The position numbers and the translations under genes are program-made. A DNA stretch of 47,129 nucleotides from Chitinophagales bacterium (GTDB lineage: Bacteria > Bacteroidota > Bacteroidia > Chitinophagales > Chitinophagaceae), in contig JAAFIK010000038.1 of NCBI GenBank assembly GCA_013298665.1, positions 1 to 47,129 on the forward strand, in the 5' to 3' direction. The notes beneath the pieces are model-generated. The model made no database searches, was not told the origin of the DNA, and was given only the letters and a program-made list of their open reading frames with translations. This document shows positions 9,042 to 17,309 of this stretch, piece after piece (position 1 is the first letter of the stretch; every line of letters starts with the position of its first letter).

Positions 9042-9725
9042 ATGAAAGCAATAAAAATACGCCAAATCGTGGTATTGCAGGTATTCTTGCTGTGCTTTTT
9101 GATCAATGGAAAGGCGCAACTGAAAGATTTTACCCTTACTGAGAAAGGGGATACCATAAACGGGTTCAATAAGAACGGGGAAAAAGAAGGAAAATGGGTC
9201 ATCAGGGTAGATGAAATACGCGGTGAGCCGGGTTATGAGGAGGAGGGTGTTTTCAAAAAGGGAAAGAAGGAGGGCGTATGGCGGCTGTACAACCTCACCG
9301 GCGATCTGATTGCAGTGGAGCAATACCAGTTTGGCGGTAAACATGGGCTTCAGCAGTATTATACCTACCTGGGTGATCTTGTGCGGGAAGAGCAGTGGCG
9401 GGGGCATAATCCCGACCAACCCTACGATACCATTGCTATTTATGGTACAGGAAGCAATGAAATTGTTGATTATAAAGTCGTTAAGGCAGAGCAGTACAGT
9501 GTAAGGCATGGCGAATGGAAGTATTATGAGCCGGGTAGTGGCCGCGTCATCAAAACCGAGCAATACGATCATAACCGGCTGATACAGCCTGGGGGTGTAC
9601 CTGCAGCACCTGTGGCTAAAGCTGAGCAACCCAAAAAGCCAGCCAAAACCCCTGAAATGGAAGCCTGGGACAAAAAGAACAAAGGCAAGAAAAGGGCAGT
9701 ACGCGATGGCCGTACAGGCCTGTAA
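9042..9725 (+). CDS. Secreted MORN-repeat-like protein
   Basis: This 227-residue protein has a signal peptide (about residues 1-26, ending GKAQ). The body carries repeats of the form NKNGEKEGKWVI, FKKGKKEGVWRLY, FGGKHGLQQYY and SVRHGEWKYYE. These are MORN/YwqK-like units common in Bacteroidota exported proteins and involved in protein or lipid contacts where known. The C-terminus is highly basic (KKNKGKKRAVRDGR) after a Pro/Ala-rich linker. The gene is divergent from the propeller gene with only 12 bp between the two start codons. A TACTTTTG element at 9008-9015, inside the neighbour's 5' coding end, fits a Bacteroidota -7 box, though no good -33 TTG is seen. It converges on the next minus-strand gene with a 21-bp gap. 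Function is unknown. Confidence 0.75.
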   Translation: MKAIKIRQIVVLQVFLLCFLINGKAQLKDFTLTEKGDTINGFNKNGEKEGKWVIRVDEIRGEPGYEEEGVFKKGKKEGVWRLYNLTGDLIAVEQYQFGGKHGLQQYYTYLGDLVREEQWRGHNPDQPYDTIAIYGTGSNEIVDYKVVKAEQYSVRHGEWKYYEPGSGRVIKTEQYDHNRLIQPGGVPAAPVAKAEQPKKPAKTPEMEAWDKKNKGKKRAVRDGRTGL

Positions 9726-9746
9726 GGGTAAGTATCAACTACCTGC

Positions 9747-10661
9747 TTATTGCTTGAACCATTTTGCCCAAAAGGGCAACCGGTTGAACCTGTAACCGGG
9801 GTAGGGTTCGGGTATTCCCCCGAAACTGCTGTAAAAAAATGCAAGGTTTGGAATATCGCTTCCTTCAAAATCAAGGATTAGTTTTTGTTCAGCATGGTCT
9901 TCTATAAATGCATTGATCAGCATATGCGATGCGCCAACCGTTTTCCCATCCGGATGATTGCCTACAAGGATATAATAAGCCCGCTGGTGCGAAAAAAAGA
10001 AAATACAGGAGGCCAGTAATTCTTTCCTGCTGTTTACTATGCCATAGGTAATGGCTTTTTTTCTATCGTGTAATACCTGGTATAATTTTTCAAACTGCCG
10101 GTAGGCATCGGTTGTTGGGTGGTTGCCGGTGAGTTGCTGATCGATGGCGATACGGATTACCTGTTTTGCGTCAAAATCCCTGATGACTTCGTGGTGTAGC
10201 TGCATACATTTGCGGATGTTGCGGCGGGTACTTTCTCTGAAGTTTTTGAAGAGTGCCTGATAGGGTTGTTCCAGGGGTAATATATAATTCATCCGTTGGT
10301 AGAGCAGGTGACCGGGAATCGCAAAGAGGTTGCCCCGGTTGAGGTAGATATCGCAGTAGCGGAATTTTTTGGGAATAGCGTTAAGAAAGGCTGTAACCAT
10401 AGCCTCGTCTGTATGGTTGCCGAATATGCCAAGTGCTGCGGCAAAAGCAGGCTGGTAAAGATAATGAATGCCGTATTTCCTGTTGCAGGTCAGCGGCATG
10501 ACGGTTGCATAATCTCCCATAACCAGTGCATGCCATTGCCCGGACATCATGTCCAGGTATGTACTGGAAGCATAAATATTACCGTTCGGCGCACTGTTGA
10601 TACAGGCATCCCATTTTTCTTTGTTGATGGCGGAGTATGTGAGGTAACGTATGTCCGGCAT
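9747..10661 (-). CDS. FemAB/GNAT-like acyltransferase-fold protein
   Basis: This 304-residue protein starts at ATG 10661-10659. That ATG overlaps the stop of the upstream metallopeptidase gene as TGATG, so the two are translationally coupled. The sequence has the layout of FemAB-like double GNAT-fold proteins: an N-terminal half with NGNIYASSTYLDMM, a basic segment FRESTRRNIRKC typical of this group, and a C-terminal GNAT half with ELLASCIFFFSHQRAYYILVG and LDFEGSDIPNLAFFYSSFG. Relatives transfer aminoacyl groups from tRNA in peptidoglycan synthesis or act as acetyltransferases. The substrate here cannot be told. An in-frame TTG one codon earlier is possible but less likely. Confidence 0.7.
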   Translation of the reverse strand: MPDIRYLTYSAINKEKWDACINSAPNGNIYASSTYLDMMSGQWHALVMGDYATVMPLTCNRKYGIHYLYQPAFAAALGIFGNHTDEAMVTAFLNAIPKKFRYCDIYLNRGNLFAIPGHLLYQRMNYILPLEQPYQALFKNFRESTRRNIRKCMQLHHEVIRDFDAKQVIRIAIDQQLTGNHPTTDAYRQFEKLYQVLHDRKKAITYGIVNSRKELLASCIFFFSHQRAYYILVGNHPDGKTVGASHMLINAFIEDHAEQKLILDFEGSDIPNLAFFYSSFGGIPEPYPGYRFNRLPFWAKWFKQ

Positions 10662-13504
10662 CAAAAAAAGAGTTGAGGGGGCAGCTTCCCGGGTCTGAAT
10701 TGCTGAAAGTCAATGCTGAAGGAGAGGTTGCGTACAAAGCGTTTCTCTGTAATGGTACTGCGGAAATAATCTTTGTACACTTTGCTGTACAGCAGAGGCA
10801 TATAGATATTAACAGTGTTGTTGAATAAGGATAGCTGCAATCCTGCATCGTACAATACCCGGCCTGTGGAAGCCTCTTTTTGCCAGGCGCCTGCATAGGT
10901 GCCAATATCTGCAAAAACACGTAAGGGCAATTTAAACGGAAGTATCTCCAGGGGATTGATACTGGCCGGAATGGTGCTGGTAAAGTTTACCGCCGTAAGC
11001 CAGTCGTCTGTTTTGCCAATTTTGTTACTCAGGAGATCTGTTCTTACCTTAAAAGCACCATCCCTGATCATGATCTGTTGTGAAGCTGCTCTTTCAAATT
11101 CATTACGCCCGGCAAAATAATTACTATAAGTATAATCTTCATCTCCTTTGGGGCCGGTCATGTTCAGGTGGTAGCGGTCTGTGCCAAACCTGCGGCTGAT
11201 GGTTTTGTCGGCCGTGTAAAAAAACTTGCCTGCAAAAACTCTCACGTTAAGGCCACCGCCTTTGGCATAATTAAAAAAGTAATTTCCTGTTATGGTTGTG
11301 CGCAGAAAGCCATCACCCTGCTCGGCTTGTAACAGGGCATCCCAGGGGTAGAGTACCCTGCTGTTCCTGATGCCAAAGCTCAATTGGTTGATGTAGCGCG
11401 ACTGCCTGGGGTAAGTGATGATGTCCACTTTATTAACGGTATCGCGTGTGAATCGGAGGCCCGTTTCTGCAATCAGGAAGGTCTTCCATTCGAGGAAGCG
11501 GGTTATGGTGCTTTTTGGATTGTTGCTGCCAAAGTTGATGCGGAGTGATGGCGCCCATTTGATTACGTCGAGATAATGTGTAATGCCGGCTGTATCCAGA
11601 AAGGTATCCTTATTAAACCTTGCACCGCCAATAGAGGCTACAATGGTTTGTCCCGGTTTTTTTGAGAACCAGGTATAGGCTAAATGTCCGATACCCCCGA
11701 ATGTTTTGTTGCCGGTGCCAATGAGGGGTGCTATCGCGAACCTGAATTTCGGCAGGGGTAAGGTATAATTGTGTATCAGTGCCCCTATTTGTGCTTTGTC
11801 GTAAAAGTTGTATCCGATTGCCGGCGCTATGCTGATGTATTGGTAACGGTCGGTTTCTTTCAGGTTGAAAAAAGTGGTCAGGCGTATTTTTTTACGCTGA
11901 GGTTTGAGGAGTGAGCCTTTTTGTTGTAATAATGCGAAAAGGGCGTCTGTTTTTTTACCACTTACGGTAGCGATGGTTTGCAGCAGGTCTTCCGGGTAGG
12001 GATGTTTGAATTGCCATTTGCGGTAAAACTCGTGCATACAACTGTCGAAAAGAGACTGACCAAGGCTGTCCTGCACAACACGCAGCCATTGTGCTGCTTT
12101 GGTATAGGCAATCAGGTTATAGCTAAGGGCGGTAAATGCCTCGGAGTGACTATCGATAGGCTGGTCTTTTTTTAGTCCGATCATGGTTTCAAGCAGTAAT
12201 CCGTTAAGATCTTCCGGCATCTTATTGCGCAACCAACTGGTTTTGGCGCCCGGGACTGTTGCCACCCCATTCGGTTGCCGGGTTTTATTAAAATAGCGGT
12301 TGTCATAAAAACTGTTTACTCCTTCATCAAGCCAGGGGTGATCGCGTTCGTTACTGGCGAGTATGCCATAGTTCCAGTTGTGTCCCACCTCATGTTCAAT
12401 CGTTTGCTCCAGTTGTGCGGCAGAAGACATTGGTGCAATACTGGTTATAGCAGGATATTCCATACCACCGCCAAAGCCCATTTCTGCTTCCACGACTGTA
12501 CACACGGGGTAGGGATATTCGCCCAGCCATTGGCTGCGGGTAAGTATGGTTTTTTTAATACAGGGGATGGCATTTACCCAGGTGGCTTCATGCGCCGGAA
12601 GGTAGCAGACGGTTAAGGCCACTATTTTACCGGAGGGCAATTGCATGGTATCCTTTTTTGTGCGGTACCGTTTGTCTGCAAACCAGGCAAAATCGTGTAC
12701 ACGGTCGGCCTGGTAAACAAGGGTTGTGGTTTGCGCATCAGATGGTGGAAAATCGCCGGACTTCTTTTCAGGGGCTAAAAAAGGAGTTGGTTTTTTTGTT
12801 TTTGCAGTAGGTGGGGGTAAGGCTGGTACACCTGCACCCGGCGTATTGCTGATGAGTTGACCGGTTGTGGCAACGATGTAGTTTTTGGGCAGGGTGATCT
12901 GAACGGTATAACTGCCAAATTCGCTGTAAAACTCACCCTGGTCAAGATAGGGCATCGGGTGCCAGCCCTTGCGGTCGTACACGGCTGGTTTAGGGTACCA
13001 TTGTGTGATAAGGTATGCCTGCTCTTTATGCCCGCTGCGGGAAAAGTTGTCGGGAATTTTTACATGGAAGGGCGTTTCGATGCGTACGCTGCTGCCGGGT
13101 ACGAGGGGAGTGGGGAGTAACAACTGAATGATATCCTGGTGTTGCGGATGATCTGCAATCGTGGCGGTGCTGCCATCAACTTTATATTCGAGACGGTTGA
13201 TATAGCCACGCTGTTGGGCATTGGAAAAATAGAAACGGGTGCTGCCGTTGTCGAGCGACTGGTCGCTGAAGGCCGTGCGATCGTTTTTATAAGCATTGGG
13301 CCACAGGTGAATCCAGATGAAGCGGAGTGTATCCGGGGAATTATTGTGATAATCCATTTTTACATATCCGTCGAGGGTATGTTCAGTATCATTGAGGGTA
13401 ACGGCAATGGTATAATTTACTTCCTGTTGCCAGTAAGGCTGCTGGGCGTCTATGCTGGCCGTAATGGTGGTACAGAACAATAGTAATAATAGTAATGGCT
13501 TCAA
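10661..13504 (-). CDS. M1-family metallopeptidase (aminopeptidase-like), secreted
   Basis: This 947-residue protein has a signal peptide (KPLLLLLLFCTTITASIDAQ). The N-terminal half is an M1 peptidase. The substrate-binding loop is FGGGMEYP, a GxMEN-like motif. The zinc site is HEVGHNW (His371, Glu372, His375) with the third ligand Glu394 in WLDEGVN, 19 residues after His375 as expected for gluzincins. The C-terminal part, from about 540, is beta-rich with repeated aromatic strands and may be a membrane-associated or beta-barrel-like domain, as seen in many long Bacteroidota M1 proteins. It should cleave peptides in the periplasm or at the outer membrane. The next gene is coupled through an overlapping TGATG. 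A gap of only 64 bp separates it from the sugar transferase upstream, so co-transcription is likely. Confidence 0.88.
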   Translation of the reverse strand: MKPLLLLLLFCTTITASIDAQQPYWQQEVNYTIAVTLNDTEHTLDGYVKMDYHNNSPDTLRFIWIHLWPNAYKNDRTAFSDQSLDNGSTRFYFSNAQQRGYINRLEYKVDGSTATIADHPQHQDIIQLLLPTPLVPGSSVRIETPFHVKIPDNFSRSGHKEQAYLITQWYPKPAVYDRKGWHPMPYLDQGEFYSEFGSYTVQITLPKNYIVATTGQLISNTPGAGVPALPPPTAKTKKPTPFLAPEKKSGDFPPSDAQTTTLVYQADRVHDFAWFADKRYRTKKDTMQLPSGKIVALTVCYLPAHEATWVNAIPCIKKTILTRSQWLGEYPYPVCTVVEAEMGFGGGMEYPAITSIAPMSSAAQLEQTIEHEVGHNWNYGILASNERDHPWLDEGVNSFYDNRYFNKTRQPNGVATVPGAKTSWLRNKMPEDLNGLLLETMIGLKKDQPIDSHSEAFTALSYNLIAYTKAAQWLRVVQDSLGQSLFDSCMHEFYRKWQFKHPYPEDLLQTIATVSGKKTDALFALLQQKGSLLKPQRKKIRLTTFFNLKETDRYQYISIAPAIGYNFYDKAQIGALIHNYTLPLPKFRFAIAPLIGTGNKTFGGIGHLAYTWFSKKPGQTIVASIGGARFNKDTFLDTAGITHYLDVIKWAPSLRINFGSNNPKSTITRFLEWKTFLIAETGLRFTRDTVNKVDIITYPRQSRYINQLSFGIRNSRVLYPWDALLQAEQGDGFLRTTITGNYFFNYAKGGGLNVRVFAGKFFYTADKTISRRFGTDRYHLNMTGPKGDEDYTYSNYFAGRNEFERAASQQIMIRDGAFKVRTDLLSNKIGKTDDWLTAVNFTSTIPASINPLEILPFKLPLRVFADIGTYAGAWQKEASTGRVLYDAGLQLSLFNNTVNIYMPLLYSKVYKDYFRSTITEKRFVRNLSFSIDFQQFRPGKLPPQLFF

Positions 13505-13568
13505 TGCGATCGGTCTTTGCTCAAAAATAGTAAATATTAAGAGAAATGCCGGGAAAGCAATTACAGGG

Positions 13569-14966
13569 TTATTTACCCTTGCCTGCCATAATGATGCGGA
13601 GGGTATGGAGCATTATCTTCAGGTCAAGGGCAAGAGATGCATTTTCAATATACATCAGGTCGTAGGGCATCCGCTGGATGATTTCTGTGATGGACGATGC
13701 ATATCCAAATTTAACCATACCCCAACTGGTGAGTCCCGGCTTTACTTTGAACAGGTATTTGTACTCAGGACAGGTTAGGATCACCTGATTGATATAGTAT
13801 TTGCGTTCGGGTCTTGGCCCAACGAGGCTCATATCGCCTTTGATGATATTCCAGAGCTGGGGTAATTCGTCAAGCCGCCATTTGCGCATGATGCGCCCCC
13901 ATGCGGTGATGCGCGGATCGTTGTCGCTGCTGAGCATGGGGCCATCTTTTTCGGCATTGGTGTACATGCTTCTGAACTTAAGGATCATGAAGGGTTTGCC
14001 GCGGTAGCCTATACGTTGCTGGCGGTAGATGAGTGATCCGGCAGAAGAAAGGCGAACCCGTAATGCTGTAAACAAGAGCAGAGGTAAAAGCAGGAGCAGG
14101 GCTGTGCCGGCGATGAGTATGTCGGCCAGCCGCTTGATGTTTTGTTGCCAATGGGGCATCTGCCCGGCATGAAGATCGACAAGGGGTACGCCGAGTACAT
14201 TGGTGGTATGTGCTGTTCCGCTGAGTATATCTACGGTGTCGGGCAGGATACGGGTGTTGACATCCTGGTCGCTGAGCAATTGCAGGATAAAGGCCAGGTG
14301 ATGGCGATCCTGCTTATCCAGTGCGATCAGTATTTCCTCGGCATGGGTTGTGGCAATGGCATCGGCAATGTTTGCAATATTACCCAGTGCGGGCAATCCT
14401 TCCGGAAGGGGCTGTGGAATGGTATTGCCGAGACTCAGGAAACCAACGGTACGGTAACCTGTCTTTTCCCTGTTTTCCGCAATGCCCTTGTGCAGGGTAT
14501 ATACCAGGTTATGGCTTCCGGTAACCAGTGAGGGGAAATAAACGCGGCCTTTTACCAGTTGCCTTTTAGCAATGGTGAGTATGGTGAGCCTGGCAGCCGA
14601 TACGATCAGCCACTGGAGCAGGAAGAGGCTGATCAGTTCGCGGTAATAGATATGGTAGTCGCCCTGTACGTCATCGAGCAATATGGTGAAAAAGAGTAAG
14701 AGGCATCCTGTAATGCTGACGGCTGCGGTGCGGAGCAGTTCGGTGAGCCGGGATTTGTGGTACAGGTTTTTGTAGGCACCGGAGAGCAGGAAGAGTGCCA
14801 GCCAGCCGGAGGGAATCATCAGTAAACCTGCAAAGAATGTCTGGTTGACGGAAAAAGGCTGCCGGAGGTAATACTTTCGCAGAAAAAAGAAAATTGTCCA
14901 TGCGGCCATGCTGGCAAAAAAATCGGCCACTGCGTACCAGCGGATATGTATCCTTGGTTGATTCAA
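13569..14966 (-). CDS. Membrane sugar transferase (exopolysaccharide polyprenyl glycosylphosphotransferase)
   Basis: This 465-residue protein has several N-terminal membrane segments (about 10-150), a soluble middle domain with a nucleotide-fold look, a further membrane hairpin (RLADILIAGTALLLLLPLLL) and a C-terminal bacterial sugar transferase domain. Diagnostic motifs are RQQRIGYRGKPF, LKFRSMY, DELPQLWNIIKGDMSLVGPRPE and VKPGLTSWG. Family members (WcaJ/WbaP type) transfer a sugar-1-phosphate from a UDP-sugar to undecaprenyl phosphate, the first step of exopolysaccharide or O-antigen synthesis. Length and layout are normal. No glycosyltransferase genes lie beside it, so the glycan it starts cannot be named. 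It is 40 bp downstream of the Gfo/Idh/MocA gene and probably in the same transcript. Confidence 0.9.
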   Translation of the reverse strand: MNQPRIHIRWYAVADFFASMAAWTIFFFLRKYYLRQPFSVNQTFFAGLLMIPSGWLALFLLSGAYKNLYHKSRLTELLRTAAVSITGCLLLFFTILLDDVQGDYHIYYRELISLFLLQWLIVSAARLTILTIAKRQLVKGRVYFPSLVTGSHNLVYTLHKGIAENREKTGYRTVGFLSLGNTIPQPLPEGLPALGNIANIADAIATTHAEEILIALDKQDRHHLAFILQLLSDQDVNTRILPDTVDILSGTAHTTNVLGVPLVDLHAGQMPHWQQNIKRLADILIAGTALLLLLPLLLFTALRVRLSSAGSLIYRQQRIGYRGKPFMILKFRSMYTNAEKDGPMLSSDNDPRITAWGRIMRKWRLDELPQLWNIIKGDMSLVGPRPERKYYINQVILTCPEYKYLFKVKPGLTSWGMVKFGYASSITEIIQRMPYDLMYIENASLALDLKIMLHTLRIIMAGKGK

Positions 14967-15006
14967 TTGTTATTGAGATTACAGGTAATATGCAGCCATT
15001 GGCGCG

Positions 15007-15978
15007 TTATGCAACACTTGTTTTATTGATCTTATCGAGTATCTGGTGTGCAACATCCATGGCCCGGTAGCCATCCACTACAGTTACCGGGGTTTCGGTA
15101 TTTCCGAGGATTGCTTTTACAAAGGCTTCCAGTTCGGCCTTGATGGCATTGCCTTCCTGTACAAGAGGGTTGGCTACGGCGATGGTCTTTTTTCCGTTAT
15201 TGGTTTCAATATCAAAGGTGAAAACATTTTTATCTCCCGGGGCATTCAGTTTGATGATTTCGGCCTTTTTATCCAGGAAGTCAATACCGATATAGGCGTC
15301 TTTCTGAAAGAGGCGCATTTTCCGCATTTTCTTCATCGAAATACGGCTGCTGGTCAGATTTGCCACACAGCCATTGTCAAATTCGATGCGTACGTTGGCG
15401 ATATCAGGCGTATCGCTCATCACGGCAACACCGTTTGCTGAAATGTGGTTGACGTTGCTGTTGACGATACTGAGGATGATATCAATGTCGTGAATCATAA
15501 GGTCAAGGATAACGCTCACATCTGTACCGCGTGGATTGAACTGGGCGAGCCGGTGTACCTCAATAAACATAGGGTTCAGGCTGTATCCGTCAAGGGCCTG
15601 GAATGCCGGATTGAAGCGTTCTACATGCCCTACCTGGAATTTAATATTGGCCTCGCGGGCCAGTTTTACCAGTTCGCGCGCTTCGTCCATTGTATTGGCC
15701 AGCGGTTTTTCTACAAATACATGCTTACCCATACGTATGGCAGCCTGGCAAAGCTGGTAATGGTAGGTGGTAGGGGCTACGATATCAACGGCATCACAGG
15801 CATGCATAAGGGCATGGGGATCAGTAAAGCGTTGCAGATTGTATTTCTGGGCTACGGGCATGGCGATGGCATCATCCGGATCGTAGAAGCCAACGAGGGT
15901 AACCCCCTCAATCTCCACCCAATTATTCAAATGAAATTTACCAAGATGACCTGCGCCAAAAACACCTACCTTAAGCAT
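15007..15978 (-). CDS. Gfo/Idh/MocA-family NAD(P)-dependent oxidoreductase
   Basis: This 323-residue protein has an N-terminal Rossmann domain with the dinucleotide motif VFGAGHLGKFH and the conserved VEKPLANT segment (the EKP motif). The C-terminal alpha/beta domain follows with the typical ILDLMIHDIDIIL segment. Enzymes of this family oxidise or reduce sugars and related compounds with NAD(P). With a sugar transferase immediately downstream, a role in nucleotide-sugar or glycan metabolism is plausible but is inference. A Bacteroidota -7 box (TATCTTTG, 16002-15995) lies just upstream of the start, so transcription of this gene and the sugar transferase likely begins here. Confidence 0.9.
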   Translation of the reverse strand: MLKVGVFGAGHLGKFHLNNWVEIEGVTLVGFYDPDDAIAMPVAQKYNLQRFTDPHALMHACDAVDIVAPTTYHYQLCQAAIRMGKHVFVEKPLANTMDEARELVKLAREANIKFQVGHVERFNPAFQALDGYSLNPMFIEVHRLAQFNPRGTDVSVILDLMIHDIDIILSIVNSNVNHISANGVAVMSDTPDIANVRIEFDNGCVANLTSSRISMKKMRKMRLFQKDAYIGIDFLDKKAEIIKLNAPGDKNVFTFDIETNNGKKTIAVANPLVQEGNAIKAELEAFVKAILGNTETPVTVVDGYRAMDVAHQILDKINKTSVA

Positions 15979-15994
15979 ACCTGTTTTGTTTGTT

Positions 15995-16002
15995 CAAAGA
16001 TA
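15995..16002 (-). promoter_or_regulatory. Putative -7 promoter element of the oxidoreductase/sugar transferase unit
   Basis: TATCTTTG on the minus strand is an exact match to TAnnTTTG and lies 16 nt before the ATG at 15978. A properly spaced -33 TTG is not obvious. Confidence 0.4.
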
Positions 16003-16083
16003 GGTGAATTAAGGAATCGGCTGTGCAGTACCCCAAGGTTGTGTTGGACGGTAGCCGGGGAGTCAATGGGGTTGCAACAGAAT

Positions 16084-17052
16084 TTATTCCTGCCAGAAGC
16101 CCATTTTGCCAAATTTTTCAATGCGTTGAGACACGCGCTCCGCAGCAGGAATGGCTTTCAACGATTGTATGACGGGAATAAGGTAGTTTTTGAGTAAGGT
16201 CGCCGCCTCGGTGTAATCCCAATGTGTACCCCCGAGTGGTTCAGGAATAATGCCGTCAACGAGGCCGAATTTAAGCATGTCGTCGGAGGTGAGCCGCAAT
16301 TGTTCAGCCGCAATTTCTTTTTTGTCCCAACTGCGCCAGAGAATGGTGCTGCAGTTTTCCGGAGAAATAACGGTGTACCATGAATTTTCCAGCATCAGTA
16401 CGCGGTCGCCTACGCCAATACCGAGGGCGCCACCGCTTGCTCCTTCGCCAATAATTACACAAATGACCGGTACTTTCAGCCGCATCATTTCATAAATATT
16501 ACGGGCAATGGCTTCGCCTTGTCCACGTTCCTCTGCTTCCAGGCCCGGGTAGGCACCGGGTGTATCTATTAAAGTAATAACGGGCTTGTTGAATTTTTCT
16601 GCGAGCCGCATCAGCCGGAGCGCTTTCCGGTAGCCTTCGGGGTTGGCCATACCGAAGTTACGTATCTGGCGCATTTTGGTATTGATACCTTTTTGCTGGC
16701 CAATGATCATTACGGTTTCACCGGCTAACTGGGCAAAACCACCCACCATGGCTTTATCGTCACGTACATTCCTGTCTCCATGGAGCTCGACGAAGTTGGT
16801 ACACATTTTTTCGATGTATTTCAGGGTATATGGGCGATCAGGGTGGCGGCTCAGTTGTACTTTTTGCCAGGCAGTGAGGTTTTCTGTAATCTGTCTTTTT
16901 GTTTCAATGATCTTCTTTTCAAATTCGAGTATGGTATCGTTCATATCCACCTTGCTTTTTTCGGCAGTGGTTTTCAGTTTTTCAATTTCTTCGTAAAGTC
17001 CTTTGATGGGGAGTTCAAACTCCAGGAACTGACGATTTTTTAACTCTGGCAT
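16084..17052 (-). CDS. accA: Acetyl-CoA carboxylase carboxyltransferase subunit alpha
   Basis: This 322-residue protein matches AccA over its full length. It has the N-terminal coiled segment ([14 protein letters not shown]), [29 protein letters not shown] and the CoA/biotin-site motifs [18 protein letters not shown] and [16 protein letters not shown]. AccA pairs with AccD to move the carboxyl group from carboxybiotin to acetyl-CoA, giving malonyl-CoA for fatty acid synthesis. It stands alone here, divergent from the tRNA-Asp gene. The malonyl-CoA it makes is also the extender expected for the PKS module at 38544, but that is a general metabolic link and not evidence of co-regulation. Confidence 0.97.
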   Translation of the reverse strand: MPELKNRQFLEFELPIKGLYEEIEKLKTTAEKSKVDMNDTILEFEKKIIETKRQITENLTAWQKVQLSRHPDRPYTLKYIEKMCTNFVELHGDRNVRDDKAMVGGFAQLAGETVMIIGQQKGINTKMRQIRNFGMANPEGYRKALRLMRLAEKFNKPVITLIDTPGAYPGLEAEERGQGEAIARNIYEMMRLKVPVICVIIGEGASGGALGIGVGDRVLMLENSWYTVISPENCSTILWRSWDKKEIAAEQLRLTSDDMLKFGLVDGIIPEPLGGTHWDYTEAATLLKNYLIPVIQSLKAIPAAERVSQRIEKFGKMGFWQE

Positions 17053-17121
17053 GATGGTGATGTATAAAAGATGACTGCTTGATTGGTGTAAAATTAAGGG
17101 GAAACATTTTTTTATAAAAGT

Positions 17122-17154
17122 TTTGGTGGTAAAAACTAAAAAACGCTATCTTTG
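17122..17154 (+). promoter_or_regulatory. Promoter of tRNA-Asp
   Basis: TTTG (17122-17125) and TATCTTTG (17147-17154) are separated by 21 nt, a near-ideal Bacteroidota sigma-A promoter. It points toward the tRNA, which starts at 17206. Confidence 0.75.
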
Positions 17155-17170
17155 CCGTCCTGAAAAATGA

Positions 17171-17196
17171 GGAGTTAAACTGTAAAGTTTTACTCC
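17171..17196 (+). other. Hairpin in the tRNA-Asp leader
   Basis: GGAGTTAAAC (17171-17180) and GTTTTACTCC (17187-17196) form a 10-bp stem with one mismatch and a 6-nt loop, between the promoter and the mature tRNA 5' end. It may help 5' processing; no T-run follows. Confidence 0.5.
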
Positions 17197-17205
17197 TTAT
17201 GGTAA

Positions 17206-17279
17206 GGATCGGTAGTTCAGTTGGTTAGAATGCCGCCCTGTCACGGCGGAGGTCGCGGGTTCGAGTCCCGTCCGGTCCG
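17206..17279 (+). tRNA. tRNA-Asp (anticodon GTC)
   Basis: These 74 nt fold as a cloverleaf. The acceptor stem is GGATCGG/CCGGTCC with one T-G pair. The anticodon stem is CCGCC/GGCGG with loop CTGTCAC, giving anticodon GTC. The T arm contains GGGTTCGAGTCCC. The discriminator is G and the CCA end is not encoded. A terminator follows directly. Confidence 0.97.
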
Positions 17280-17280
17280 C

Positions 17281-17309
17281 AAAAGGTTGCTCAAAAGGCA
17301 GCCTTTTTT
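17281..17309 (+). terminator. Rho-independent terminator of tRNA-Asp
   Basis: AAAAGGTTGC (17281-17290) pairs with GCAGCCTTTT, using one G-T pair, and runs into a tract of six T residues ending at 17309. It follows the tRNA by one base. Confidence 0.75.

Noticed and set aside
9030..9629. N-terminal extension of the beta-propeller gene by 200 residues
   Set aside because: The frame is open by chance. It overlaps the convincing plus-strand gene 9042-9725, and a proper signal peptide begins at 9029.
10662..10664. TTG start for the FemAB/GNAT-like gene
   Set aside because: The adjacent ATG overlapping the upstream stop as TGATG is the better start.
17206..17279. Attachment site with a second tRNA 3' copy in the window
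   Set aside because: No repeat of the tRNA 3' end was found on reading to the right edge. The island idea rests on composition and layout only.
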